DNA of 64,000 bases from Vulcanimicrobiota bacterium (GCA_027459645.1 DAIDHQ010000022.1:186001-250000), one strand, 5' to 3'; shown: positions 34,322-43,145, counted from the stretch's first letter. The notes: generated by a model from the letters alone, not told the origin. Translations and numbers: made by a program.

Positions 34322-35589
34322 AGCCGCAGGTACGCGCGGTGCTCCCACGGATGCACGGCACGGCGGTACTGTTCGTATTCGGCGAGCTTCGCGTCGCGAA
34401 ACGCGTGATACAAGTGATCGCCGAGCGCCGCACGTACGACCGTGTCGCGATCGAGTTCACCGATTGCTTGTCGAAGCGATTTCGGCAGCGTGCCGATGCC
34501 GCGTTCTCGCCGCTCCCGATCGTCCAAGTCATAGGTCGATCCGGGAAGAGAACCGCCCGGTAAGAGCGCGTTCGAAACGCCGTCGACGGCCGCACCCAGC
34601 AGCACCGCAAGCGCGAGATACGGATTGCATGCGGGATCGGGGCTGCGCATCTCGATATGGCGCGGACGTTCCGCCGCCGGAACGCGGACCAGCGAATTCG
34701 CGCTGCGTTCCGACCACACGGTGTAAATCGGCGCATCCCACGCCGCGACCAGCCGCTTGTAGGAATTTACGGTCGGATTGCAGACCGCCGTCATCGCGGC
34801 GGCGTGTTCCAGCAAACCGCCGACGACGTAGAGCATCGTCTCCTCGTCGGCATCCGGTCCGAGCAGCAATTGCACGTGCAAACCGTTGCCGGCGCGATCT
34901 TCGATCGGCTTGGGCATGAAGGTTGCATCGAGCCCGAATTGCGCGGCGACGTGCTTCGCTACGGTGCGCAGCGTGAGCATGTTATCGGCGGCGGCAAGAG
35001 GGTCGGTATACGCAAGGTCGATCTCGTGCTGCGCGGCGCCGTGCTCGTGATGCGCCGAGGAGACGCGAATCCCCATATTTTGCAGCGCCGCGACGATGGC
35101 GTTGCGCGCATCCTCACCGCGATCGTTCGCGGAGAAATCGAAGTACGAACCGACGTCGCGCGTCTCGGTGCCGCCTTCGAAAAGATAGAACTCGGCTTCC
35201 AGCGCGATCTGCAGGCCGGGGAGCGCTTTCTGCGCGCGTTCGACCGCGCCTTTGAGCGTGGTGCGGGGGCAGCCTTCGAAGGACGAACCGTCGGGCATCG
35301 CGATGTCGCACACCATGCGCGCCTCCGCGCCGTCACCGCTCGGCCACGGATAGAGCGCGAAGGTTGCGGGATCGGGACGTAAGAGCATGTCGAGTTCTTC
35401 GCCGCGTACGAATCCGTCGATCGAGCCGCCGTCGAAGGTGACGCGGCCGTCGAGCGCCGCTTCGAGTTCGGTCGCGGGAATCGAGACGTTCTTGCTGACG
35501 CCGAAGATATCGGCGAAGACCAGCCGCACGAAGCGGACGTTGCGTTCTTTCGCCAGTTTGACCAGGTCGCGTTTATGTGTTGAGTGCAT
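34315..35589 (-). CDS. glnA: Glutamine synthetase, type I family
   Basis: 424 residues from ATG 35589 (a TTG at 35598 is also possible). Motifs: FADIFGVSKN, FDGGSIDGF, LEAEFYLF metal-binding region, HHEHGAAQHEIDL, MPKPIEDRAGNGLHV, NPTVNSYKRLV, RSANSLVRVP and EMRSPDPACNPYLA. It lacks an NLYxLP adenylylation site, as in alpha-type or GlnA-like enzymes. It lies directly downstream of, and overlaps, a PucR-type regulator gene, a context common for enzymes that glutamylate amines or polyamines, so gamma-glutamyl-amine synthesis is an alternative to ammonia assimilation. Confidence 0.85.
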   Translation of the reverse strand: MHSTHKRDLVKLAKERNVRFVRLVFADIFGVSKNVSIPATELEAALDGRVTFDGGSIDGFVRGEELDMLLRPDPATFALYPWPSGDGAEARMVCDIAMPDGSSFEGCPRTTLKGAVERAQKALPGLQIALEAEFYLFEGGTETRDVGSYFDFSANDRGEDARNAIVAALQNMGIRVSSAHHEHGAAQHEIDLAYTDPLAAADNMLTLRTVAKHVAAQFGLDATFMPKPIEDRAGNGLHVQLLLGPDADEETMLYVVGGLLEHAAAMTAVCNPTVNSYKRLVAAWDAPIYTVWSERSANSLVRVPAAERPRHIEMRSPDPACNPYLALAVLLGAAVDGVSNALLPGGSLPGSTYDLDDRERRERGIGTLPKSLRQAIGELDRDTVVRAALGDHLYHAFRDAKLAEYEQYRRAVHPWEHRAYLRLY

Positions 35590-36670
35590 CGATCGCAATC
35601 GCTAGACGAAGGGTGAGTTGGTCGTGAGGACTTTCCAGGCTGCGTCCGGTGATTTCACCGATCTGGCGCAGGCGGTAAAAGACGGTGTGCCGGTGGACGG
35701 CAAGATCGGCGGCCGACGTTTTGACGTTTTGGCCGCTCGCGAAATAGAGTTTGAGGGTGCGCTCCAATTCGGTTTGGTGCTTGTCATCGTAGGCTCGCAG
35801 CGGCTCGAGCGTTCGTCGTGAAAATGCGCGCAACTCATCCGCGCTCGCACCGCGATAGAGCAGCGCGTACGCCCCCAAATCGTCGAACGACGTGACGCGC
35901 CCGAAGCCGTAGAGCTTGCGCGCGATCGCGAGCGCGGCTTGCGCCTGAGAGACGCCGTGCGCGATCTCGCCAAGCGGCGTCGCGGCCGAGATGCCGCCCG
36001 CAATCGTACCTTCGACGTGCCGCTTCGTTGCGGTCTTCGGCAAGAGCGTCGCGGTCGTGCGTGCATTTTCGGCATCGATCTCACGCGTGGCGGGGACCAG
36101 CACGATGCATTGTGCTCCCCGGTCGATCACGCCGACGTCGCCTTCGCCGGGGCGGAAGCTCTCGCTCGCGAGACGCGCCAGGTTCGCGCCCGCATCGCTT
36201 TCCAAAGCGACGCACACGAAACTGTTGGCGAGAGCGATTCCACGCGTCGCGGCTTCTTCGCGCGCGGCAGCCGCATCGGGATATCCGCCGTCGATCAATC
36301 GCTCCCAGAAGCTGCGCTTTCTGCCGGCGCCCCGGCCCGCTTCGCGCGAAAGTTCGACTGCGAGCGCGCTCGCCGTCAATCGTAGCGCCGAGTCGACATC
36401 GTCGGCGCCCGCGGTAGAGATCGAAAGCCACCCGAACTGGGCTGCTCCGGCGGCGATCGGAATCGTGCGCACGCCGTTGCCGCCGCTGCGCGAGCTGGCC
36501 GGCAGCGAGCCTTTTCCGGCGGTAGCGATCGGGCGGCGTTCCGCGTCTTCGACGAGCACGGGGCGCCCCGTGGCTCCTGCGAGAGCGGCGGCGAGTGCTG
36601 CGGCGCCGCCGCCTCCGGCGGCGACCCGGGCGAGAGCCTCTGCGAACTCCACGACCTCCTCGGCAGTCAT
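35573..36670 (-). CDS. PucR/CdaR-type transcriptional regulator
   Basis: 365 residues from ATG 36670. The N-terminal half looks GAF-like (AAALAGATGRPVLVEDAERR). A middle CdaR-GGDEF-like domain follows (about residues 125-280). The C-terminal HTH_30 is clear: LERTLKLYFASGQNVKTSAA then VHRHTVFYRLRQIGEITG. Such regulators control purine, glycerate or nitrogen-source genes. It overlaps glnA by 17 bp and is divergent from the diguanylate cyclase gene with 38 bp between starts, so it probably autoregulates the pair. Confidence 0.88.
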   Translation of the reverse strand: MTAEEVVEFAEALARVAAGGGGAAALAAALAGATGRPVLVEDAERRPIATAGKGSLPASSRSGGNGVRTIPIAAGAAQFGWLSISTAGADDVDSALRLTASALAVELSREAGRGAGRKRSFWERLIDGGYPDAAAAREEAATRGIALANSFVCVALESDAGANLARLASESFRPGEGDVGVIDRGAQCIVLVPATREIDAENARTTATLLPKTATKRHVEGTIAGGISAATPLGEIAHGVSQAQAALAIARKLYGFGRVTSFDDLGAYALLYRGASADELRAFSRRTLEPLRAYDDKHQTELERTLKLYFASGQNVKTSAADLAVHRHTVFYRLRQIGEITGRSLESPHDQLTLRLAIAIDALNT

Positions 36671-36708
36671 GCGGCGCCTTTCGGCGAAGAAGACTTCGGT
36701 TCTTGGAG

Positions 36709-38517
36709 ATGGACGCCGAAGTTCTCCGCGAGGCCGTTGCCTCGTTATACGCCGATACACCCGATGCGGTCGTACTTTACGATCTCACCGGGCATACGAT
36801 TGCGGCGAACGAGGCGGCCCAGCTGCTGACCGGCTATGCCCCCCACGAATTCCGAGGATCGTCCTTCGAAAAACACGTCGCCCCGCGCGACCTGGAGCGG
36901 GTGCGGCTGGCCGTGAAGACGGCCCTCGCGGGCGGCACGGACCACTTCGATACGAGCGCCCGGCATAAGGACGGCTCGATCATTCCGGTCGAATGCTACG
37001 TCTTTCCCGCGCGTTTCAACGACCGCATCGTCGGCATTTTCGGACAAGCTCGCGACATCGTGGCGCTGCGTTCGGCGGAACAATCGCTCTCGCTCAATCA
37101 AGAAAAATTCCGCTCGCTCTTCGAATACCACCCCGACGGCATCATGGAAATCAAGAGCACCGGCGCGATTTCGCGGGTGAACGTCTCGCTCGAAAGCGAG
37201 ACGGGATTCTATGGCGAGCAACTCGTCGGCAAACATTGGACCGAACTGATCGCTCCCGAAAACCGGGCGGATGCCGAGCAGCTGCTGGCGGCGGCGATGC
37301 GCGGCGAGGCAGAAGAGCGCGATTCGCTGCTGCTCGATCGGCTTGGCAACCGCCTTGACGTTCAGTTAAAGCTCGTGCCGCTGCACATGAACGACGCGAT
37401 CATGGGCGCGTACGCGATCTTCAAAAACGTCACCGCCCAGAAGAACGCCGAACGCGCGATCGCCACGCGCAGCGAGCAGATTCGCCGCCTCTACATGGTT
37501 GCGGCTATGCGCGGCGGCTCGCTCGACGAACAGATCGACGACACGCTCGAACTGGGCATGGAACTCTTCGGCTGGGATCTCGGGTTCGTCACGCACGTCG
37601 ACGGCGATCGCGTCGTCATCTGCAACGCCGTCGGTGCGAGCCCGGTTGCGAAGGGGGTAACCTATCCGACGAGTACGTCCCTCTCGCGCCACCTAAGCGC
37701 CGATGTCGACCACGTCTACATTCAAGATATGGACGACGAGCGGTGGCGAAAGGATCCCGCGCGTGCTACGTCACCGTGGCGTTCGTATTTTGCCGTGCGG
37801 CTTACCGTGTTCGACGAATGTTACGGCGGCCTGGTCTTTGCCGCGCGGGCGCCACGCAGCGACGCGCTCGATACGAGCGAACGCGACATCGCGCAATTGA
37901 TGGGCCTTTTCGTATCTGCGGCGCTCGAGCGCGCGGCTCAGAACGAACGTATCGAGCAGATGGCGTTCAACGATGCGCTGACCGGGCTACCCAATCGCGT
38001 GCTCTTCAGCGATCGCATCGAGCAGACCATCGCCACCGCCCGCCGGTACGACCGCGGCTTTGCGGTGATGTATCTGGACATCGATCATTTCAAGCGGATC
38101 AACGATTCAAACGGGCACGCCATCGGGGATCGCGTGCTGCAGCAGGTCGGCGCGCGGCTGCGCGAAGCGACGCGCGAAAGTGATACGGTTGCGCGTTTCG
38201 GCGGCGACGAGTTCGTCATTCTGCAGCCGATCGTTGACGGGCCGAGCGATGCAGCCGACTTGGCGCGCAAGCTTCACGTCTCGATGCAAGAACCGATCGC
38301 AATCGACGGCGTGAAGCATAAAGTGCACGTGAGCGTCGGCATCGCGCTCTATCCGGGCGACGCCGTCACGATCGATGCGTTGATGGATGCGGCGGATCGT
38401 GCGCTCTATCGCGCGAAGAAAGAAGGACGCAACCGCTGGTGCTTTGCCAATGCCGAATTAGCACGGCGCGGCCTGCAGCGTCCTATCCACCGAGAAGCTG
38501 CGGAAAAAGCGAATTAG
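36709..38517 (+). CDS. Diguanylate cyclase with two PAS domains and a GAF domain
   Basis: 602-residue soluble cyclic-di-GMP synthase. The first PAS begins near residue 8 (TPDAVVLYDLTGHTIAANEA), the second near 135 (FEYHPDGIMEIKSTG), then a GAF-like domain at about 255-415, and GGDEF at about 420-590. The active site reads RFGGDEFVIL, intact. The inhibitory I-site RESD lies five residues upstream, so product feedback is expected. PAS/GAF domains suggest cytoplasmic signal sensing. The 3' end overlaps the convergent Nramp gene by 35 bp. No EAL domain is fused. Confidence 0.92.
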   Translation: MDAEVLREAVASLYADTPDAVVLYDLTGHTIAANEAAQLLTGYAPHEFRGSSFEKHVAPRDLERVRLAVKTALAGGTDHFDTSARHKDGSIIPVECYVFPARFNDRIVGIFGQARDIVALRSAEQSLSLNQEKFRSLFEYHPDGIMEIKSTGAISRVNVSLESETGFYGEQLVGKHWTELIAPENRADAEQLLAAAMRGEAEERDSLLLDRLGNRLDVQLKLVPLHMNDAIMGAYAIFKNVTAQKNAERAIATRSEQIRRLYMVAAMRGGSLDEQIDDTLELGMELFGWDLGFVTHVDGDRVVICNAVGASPVAKGVTYPTSTSLSRHLSADVDHVYIQDMDDERWRKDPARATSPWRSYFAVRLTVFDECYGGLVFAARAPRSDALDTSERDIAQLMGLFVSAALERAAQNERIEQMAFNDALTGLPNRVLFSDRIEQTIATARRYDRGFAVMYLDIDHFKRINDSNGHAIGDRVLQQVGARLREATRESDTVARFGGDEFVILQPIVDGPSDAADLARKLHVSMQEPIAIDGVKHKVHVSVGIALYPGDAVTIDALMDAADRALYRAKKEGRNRWCFANAELARRGLQRPIHREAAEKAN

Positions 38518-39778
38518 CGACCTGCACGATCGATAGGCCGCCGATCACGGCGATCGTAACCCAAGCGATCGTATTCCCCAAGATGCCGTTGGTATGCTCT
38601 CCCATCACCGACTTGCGGTTGATGATGATCAACATCAGCACGAGTTCGAAGGGCAGCAGCATACCTTGCAGTAGCTGTGCGAAGAGAATCAGTTGCAGCA
38701 GCGGCAGGCCGGGCAGCAGCACGAAACCGGCGCCCAAGAGTAAGCCCGCGGCGAAGAGCGTAAAAAAGACGGGCGCTTCGGAGAACTTGCGCTCGACCGC
38801 GGCTTCAAACCCGAGTGCTTCGCAAATGATGTAGCTGGTAGAGAGCGGCAGCACGGTAGCGGTAAAAAGTCCCGCATTCAGAATGCCGAGCGCAAAAATC
38901 AGCGAGGCTGCCGGGCCGGCGAGCGGCTTGAGTGCGATGGCGAAATCCATCGCTTGCTGCGGGTTCAGCTTTGCGCCGTGTTGGTTCGCCAAGAAGATCG
39001 TCGCGGCATTGGCGATCATCATAAAGCCGGCAAGGGCGATCGCCAGGATCGAGCCGTTAATGACGTCGGCGCGCGCGAGCGGAAGATCTTCCGCGCGAGA
39101 ACCTTTTTCGACGACTTGCGACTGCAAGAAGAATTGCATGTACGGCGAGATCGTGGTGCCGATGATGGTGACGACCATAGCGAGCCATCCGGCGGTCTTC
39201 CATTCGAAGTGCGGAATCAGGGATCCGGTCACGACGTCGTGCCAATCGGGTTTGCCGAGCACGGCCGACGCGATATACGTCAGGTAGATCAGCGAGAAGA
39301 CGACGAAGGTGCGTTCGATCGTCTTGCTGTTGAAGCGCAGCACGAAGAAGAAGACTGCCAGCACCGTCGCCGGTACGGCGAGATAGCGCGAGACGTGCCA
39401 GCTCTCGGCGGCGGCAGCAACGCCGGCGAATTCCGTGGACGTGATGAGCGTGTTGATCAGGAAGAGCACGACCATTGCGAGGAACGAGATCCTCACGCCG
39501 AAGTTCTCGCGGATCAGCGCGGCCAGCCCTTTGCCCGTGACGCAACCCATGCGCGTGGACATCTCTTGCACGACGATGAGCGCTACGGCGAGCGGAATCA
39601 TCACCCACAGAATGTCGTAGCCGAACTGCGCGCCGGCTTGCGAGTACGTGGCGATGCCGCCGACGTCGTTGCCCGCCGATGCGGTGACGAAGCCGGGCCC
39701 GAGCACCGCTGCAATCAGCAGCAGCGAACGCCACCAGGGTTTAGCCTGGCGCGTTTGCATTCGCGCGACGTCCTCCAT
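38483..39778 (-). CDS. Nramp-family transporter with non-canonical metal site, likely Mg2+
   Basis: 431 residues from ATG 39778 (ATG 39760 also possible), about 11 membrane helices. Helix 1 reads GPGFVTASAGNDVGG: the canonical DPGN is DVGG. Helix 6 reads GTTISPYMQFF: the canonical MPHN is SPYM, so the metal-binding Met is Ser. In classical Nramps that Met disfavours Mg2+ and Ca2+; its loss fits the Nramp-related magnesium transporters. It overlaps the upstream MgtE-N/CBS gene and lies in an operon led by an M-box Mg2+ riboswitch. Mg2+ import is inferred, not shown. Confidence 0.85.
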   Translation of the reverse strand: MEDVARMQTRQAKPWWRSLLLIAAVLGPGFVTASAGNDVGGIATYSQAGAQFGYDILWVMIPLAVALIVVQEMSTRMGCVTGKGLAALIRENFGVRISFLAMVVLFLINTLITSTEFAGVAAAAESWHVSRYLAVPATVLAVFFFVLRFNSKTIERTFVVFSLIYLTYIASAVLGKPDWHDVVTGSLIPHFEWKTAGWLAMVVTIIGTTISPYMQFFLQSQVVEKGSRAEDLPLARADVINGSILAIALAGFMMIANAATIFLANQHGAKLNPQQAMDFAIALKPLAGPAASLIFALGILNAGLFTATVLPLSTSYIICEALGFEAAVERKFSEAPVFFTLFAAGLLLGAGFVLLPGLPLLQLILFAQLLQGMLLPFELVLMLIIINRKSVMGEHTNGILGNTIAWVTIAVIGGLSIVQVANSLFPQLLGG

Positions 39779-41045
39779 GACGCGAGATAAACTTGGGCAA
39801 TCGTTTTGCCAGGTCTTCGGGCATGATGGCATCGATCGCGTCGTCAACCGTTACGATGCCGAGCATCTTCCCGTGGTCGTCGACGACGGGCACGGCAAGC
39901 AGATCGTAACGAGCGATCGTTGCCGCCACCTCTTCGGCCTCGGCGTTGGGATGCACGCTCAGAAGGTCCGTCTCCATGATCGACTCGATCGTGGCATCGG
40001 GATCGGCCAGAAGAAGCGTCCGCAGCGAGAGCGCTCCCAGAAGCGCGTCGTGTTTATCGACTACGTACAGGTAGTAGATGAACTCCGACTTCGGCGCGAT
40101 CTCGCGAATCTTGCGGATCGTCGCTTCTGCCGTGCGGTGCGGATAGATCCACGTGTAGTCGGTGGTCATCAGGCCACCGGCCGTGTCTTCCGCATACTGC
40201 ACGAGCTGCCGCAGCTCGCTTGCCGTATAGGCGTTCATCTCGGCCAGCAGCTCTTGCTGCTGCTCTTCGTCGAGTTCGGATAAGAGATCGGCCGCATCGT
40301 CGGCGTCCATTTCTTCGATGATGTCGGCGGCGCGCTCGGTCCCGATGTCTTCGATCAGCGAACGCTGCACGTCGGGATCCAGGTGTTCGAATGCGTCGGC
40401 GGCCGTCTCGTCGTCGAGTTGACGGACGACGGCGGCAGCTTCGCGCGCCGAGAGATCTTCGATGATGTCGGCGAGCTCGGATGGATGCAGACGCGAGAGC
40501 TTGCTCTCCGATACGGCCAGGCTGACCTGCGACGGATTCGTGTCGCGGATCGGCGCGACGGAATCCCACGCGATCATCGACCGCGGAACGCGCCGGTAGA
40601 TCGCCGGGGTGAAGCGCTTGCCGAACGATTTGAGGCCGAGCCTTCGTAAGAGCCCGGCAACGCCGACGTCCGCCGCGACCACGCGCAGGGAATCGCCCGC
40701 ATGCGCGATCTCGAGATCGTTGATCCGGACGACCTTGCGCCCGTCGACGTCGACGATCTGCTTGTCGAGAAGATCGGCGACCAAATAGAGCGAGTCGCGC
40801 TCGGGCGGCGCAGGCTCGGCGGGGGTGCTGCGAAGCACGACACTGCCGTCGGCATCGACGTCCTGCACGCTCTCCATCGGGGCGTAACGAAGCCCTTTGG
40901 CCGTCTTAATGACGAGACCGTCGATCTTCGGAAAGACCTCATCGGGATTATTGACCAGGAAATCGCTAACTTTCCCGATCGGAATTTGGTTGACCGTGGC
41001 CGTGCGCCCCACGAGTTCTGAGACGAATCCCTCGGCGAACGCCAT
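39741..41045 (-). CDS. PRC-barrel plus MgtE-N and CBS-pair protein without a channel domain
   Basis: 434-residue soluble protein. Two N-terminal PRC-barrel-like segments (about 8-70 and 88-140: VGRTATVNQIPIGKVSDFLV, DKQIVDVDGRKVVRINDLEI) precede an MgtE N-domain superhelix (about 170-285: LHPSELADIIEDLS, LDPDVQRSLIEDIG, MDADDAADLLSEL) and two CBS motifs (about 295-420). In MgtE these parts form the cytoplasmic Mg2+ sensor that gates the pore, but here the five-helix pore is missing. It is probably a detached Mg2+-sensing regulator for the overlapping Nramp gene. A strong GGGGAGG ribosome site precedes the ATG. Confidence 0.88.
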   Translation of the reverse strand: MAFAEGFVSELVGRTATVNQIPIGKVSDFLVNNPDEVFPKIDGLVIKTAKGLRYAPMESVQDVDADGSVVLRSTPAEPAPPERDSLYLVADLLDKQIVDVDGRKVVRINDLEIAHAGDSLRVVAADVGVAGLLRRLGLKSFGKRFTPAIYRRVPRSMIAWDSVAPIRDTNPSQVSLAVSESKLSRLHPSELADIIEDLSAREAAAVVRQLDDETAADAFEHLDPDVQRSLIEDIGTERAADIIEEMDADDAADLLSELDEEQQQELLAEMNAYTASELRQLVQYAEDTAGGLMTTDYTWIYPHRTAEATIRKIREIAPKSEFIYYLYVVDKHDALLGALSLRTLLLADPDATIESIMETDLLSVHPNAEAEEVAATIARYDLLAVPVVDDHGKMLGIVTVDDAIDAIMPEDLAKRLPKFISRHGGRRANANAPG

Positions 41046-41054
41046 ATAAAATCA

Positions 41055-41087
41055 CCTCCCCTCATCACCTCGCGGTACGAGAGAAGG
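41055..41087 (-). promoter_or_regulatory. Possible ribosome-site-sequestering stem downstream of the M-box
   Basis: On the minus strand CCTTCTCTC (41087-41079) can pair along its whole length, with two G-U pairs, to GAGGGGAGG (41063-41055), which is the Shine-Dalgarno of the PRC/MgtE-N gene. This offers a translational output for the riboswitch just upstream. Seen by base complementarity only; alternative folds were not computed. Confidence 0.5.
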
Positions 41088-41094
41088 CGCGCCA

Positions 41095-41280
41095 CAGCGG
41101 CTTGCTACCTCAATCGCAGTTTGAGCTTTGGCACCACGCATCGTGACCCCAAAAAATGGGGAGCCGCGTTAGACACCGCCTTGGTTCGGCGTAGTCTGGT
41201 CTACCTCACTTGGCGTCTCTCGACGTTTCGGGGCAGCGGCTTGTATATTGCGTGGACGCCTCACCTAGCGAGGTATCCAC
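41095..41280 (-). promoter_or_regulatory. M-box (ykoK) magnesium riboswitch
   Basis: Read on the minus strand the 5' leader holds the conserved M-box blocks in order: CGCTAGGTGAGGCG, GCTGCCCCGAAACGTC, GAGAGACGCCAAGTG, GACCAGACTACGCCGAACC with AAGGCGGTGTC, and the distal GGTGCCAAAGCTC with AGGTAGCAAGCCG. This family senses intracellular Mg2+ and turns off transporter genes when Mg2+ is plentiful. It lies about 50 bases before the MgtE-N/CBS gene start. Confidence 0.9.
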
Positions 41281-41309
41281 TTCAAGTATAGGCCCCGGGG
41301 TCAACCCCG

Positions 41310-42734
41310 CTACAGGATGAGCGCGGTGATCAGCTCGTGCGCGATCGTCTGCTGATCGAAGTTGAACTGCGAGAGAATGCTGGTGCCGACCGAATTGAGG
41401 ATCTGTTCGCGCGTGAATTCGGTGACGGCCGGCCCGATACTGAGATCGGCGATGTTGCTGGCCGATGCCGTCATATTGACGGCTTCGCTGACGGCGTTTT
41501 GCGCATCGCCTTGCGTCGCGACCATCTCCGAGCCGAGCGTCGCACGAAGATCGGCGATCGCTTGCAACGCCTGCTGCACCCGAGCCTGCGCGTCCATCGT
41601 CGCGTATTGATTGCTGGAATCGACGCCCGTCGCAGTTCCGAGATTTCCGAAATTGCTGTCGTAACCGTCAACCTGCGTCGGACGTAGTACGCTGATGTCG
41701 CCTACCTGCAGCGCACCCGTGCTTAAGGTTGGAAGCGAGACGGAAACGACTTGGCCTTCTTGGCCTCCGTCGTTGATTTGAATTGCCGTGCCGCCTCCGG
41801 ACTGCTGCGGCGCAAGCACTTCATAACCGATCGCAACGCCGACGTCCGACGCCGAGAGGTTTTGAATATTGAAAACATACGCATTGGCGCCAGAAGGAAC
41901 GCTCTGCGATACCGGTGCGGTCGTGCCGGTGATCCCGTTGAGGTTCGCACCCTCATTCGTCCACAGTGCTTGCGTGAAAACGGACTCCGTCCCATTTCCA
42001 TTTGCGAATGCCGTGTCCGTACTGTACTCGACGGTGCGAACGTATACTCCGGGCTGTCCCAACGAGCCGTTCACCGGATCGCTCGGATTGCTGGAGTAAC
42101 CCGTGACCTGGAAGATCAATAGCCCGGTTACCGGCGGATCGATAGACAGGTTTTCGGTAACGCCCGAGACGAGTTGCGCGCTCGTCAGGCCGGTCGAATA
42201 ATCCGGATTTGTAACGGAGTCACTCGTCGGGGTACTTCCGTCCGGATTCAATCCCGGGTTGATCTCGACAACTTGCATCGCGTACCCGGGTGATCCCTGC
42301 GCTGGCGCTACGTACGTGTCGTGAGAGCCGTCGAATAGCTTCAATCCGTTGAAGTTGGCGTTGCCGGCGATCGTGTTGATCTCTTTCAACATCTGTTCGA
42401 TTTCGTTTTGAATCGCCGAGAGTTGCTGATCGGAGTTGATGTCGGAGCTGGCTTCGACGATCAGGGAATTGATGCGCTGCAGAATCTGCTGAATGCTCGC
42501 TGCCGCATTATCGGCGACGTTGAGCATGTTCGTTCCGTTTTGAACGTTTTCGGCGGCTTGCTGGAGACCGCTGGCCTTATTCTTCAGCGAGGTGGATATG
42601 GAGTATCCGCTGGGGTCGTCGACGGCGCTTTGAATGCGCAAACCGCTCGCGAGCTGGCTCGTGAGCGTTTGGAGATTGCCTCGATTGTTCTCGAGGTTGT
42701 TGAGAATGTTATCCGCTCCGCTGAGGATCCTCAT
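41310..42734 (-). CDS. fliC: Flagellin
   Basis: 474-residue filament protein. The conserved N-terminal D0/D1 helices include LENNRGNLQTLTSQLASGLR, DDPSGYSIST and NGTNMLNVADNAAASIQQIL. The C-terminal D1/D0 helices include LRATLGSEMVATQGDAQNA and REQILNSVGTSILSQFN. A variable, beta-rich middle spans about residues 140-370. No signal peptide, as expected for type III export. It is the only flagellar gene in the window. ATG 42734 overlaps the stop of a small upstream ORF as ATGA, and a sigma28-like promoter lies about 320 bp upstream. A GC hairpin (CGGGG/CCCCG) follows the stop but lacks a T-tract. Confidence 0.92.
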   Translation of the reverse strand: MRILSGADNILNNLENNRGNLQTLTSQLASGLRIQSAVDDPSGYSISTSLKNKASGLQQAAENVQNGTNMLNVADNAAASIQQILQRINSLIVEASSDINSDQQLSAIQNEIEQMLKEINTIAGNANFNGLKLFDGSHDTYVAPAQGSPGYAMQVVEINPGLNPDGSTPTSDSVTNPDYSTGLTSAQLVSGVTENLSIDPPVTGLLIFQVTGYSSNPSDPVNGSLGQPGVYVRTVEYSTDTAFANGNGTESVFTQALWTNEGANLNGITGTTAPVSQSVPSGANAYVFNIQNLSASDVGVAIGYEVLAPQQSGGGTAIQINDGGQEGQVVSVSLPTLSTGALQVGDISVLRPTQVDGYDSNFGNLGTATGVDSSNQYATMDAQARVQQALQAIADLRATLGSEMVATQGDAQNAVSEAVNMTASASNIADLSIGPAVTEFTREQILNSVGTSILSQFNFDQQTIAHELITALIL

Positions 42735-43012
42735 CTACGCACCGCCCTCGTGGCTGGTGGGTGAAGTTCGCAGCGGCAGCGGCCGTAGGCAAAGGCATAC
42801 TGGAACGAGCGGATGTGCTGGATACGCTCGTTGCGCTGATGCCGGCTCACGGCCGTGATGGAAACGGATACATTTGCGATCGTGCTGGGAGCAATCAAGA
42901 CAGCACAAAGCACGCGAATGATCTCGTCGTTCGCGCGCATCAAGCCATCCTTGATTACATTGAGTTTGGGAACGGCTCCGCAGAGCATCTCCCTCACTCC
43001 CAGCACATCCAT
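42731..43012 (-). CDS. Small ORF coupled to flagellin, hypothetical
   Basis: 93 codons. Its TGA overlaps the flagellin ATG (ATGA), and its ATG lies about 40 bases downstream of the predicted sigma28-type start point, with GGGAGG 13-18 bases upstream. There is one hydrophobic stretch, VLCAVLIAPSTIANVSVSI, and a basic C-terminus. No family recognised. It could be a short membrane or leader peptide that tunes flagellin translation, or the overlap may be chance: an opposite-strand frame of 126 codons covers the same DNA. Confidence 0.35.
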   Translation of the reverse strand: MDVLGVREMLCGAVPKLNVIKDGLMRANDEIIRVLCAVLIAPSTIANVSVSITAVSRHQRNERIQHIRSFQYAFAYGRCRCELHPPATRAVRR

Positions 43013-43055
43013 GAAGAAGTCGTTTCCTCCCTGAAACTGACTTTCCGTACTACCC

Positions 43056-43083
43056 TTATCGGCAGGTTAGGCCGAAAAGTTTG
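43056..43083 (-). promoter_or_regulatory. Sigma28 (FliA)-type promoter for flagellin
   Basis: On the minus strand CAAACTTT, 12 bases, GCCGATAA. The -10 block matches the enterobacterial FliA consensus GCCGATAA exactly, and the -35 block matches TAAAGTTT at six of eight positions. The remaining intergenic DNA (about 43084-43145) holds the upstream region of the divergent beta-barrel gene, where I see no clear promoter. Confidence 0.6.
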
Positions 43084-43145
43084 GGCCAAGGCCGTAATTC
43101 CAGCGTTAAGCTGCCGAAGCGCCGCTCCGAAACCCCTATAGGAAG

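Noticed and set aside
41281-41309. Intrinsic terminator after flagellin
   Set aside because: A short GC hairpin is present but no T-tract follows, so I did not list it separately.
42761-43141. 126-codon plus-strand ORF between flagellin and the barrel gene
   Set aside because: It runs across the predicted flagellin promoter, shows no family motif, and competes with the minus-strand ORF that has an ATGA overlap with flagellin.
42735-43145. Cyclic-di-GMP riboswitch near flagellin or the barrel gene
   Set aside because: Looked for GEMM-type conserved blocks because a GGDEF gene is nearby; none found.
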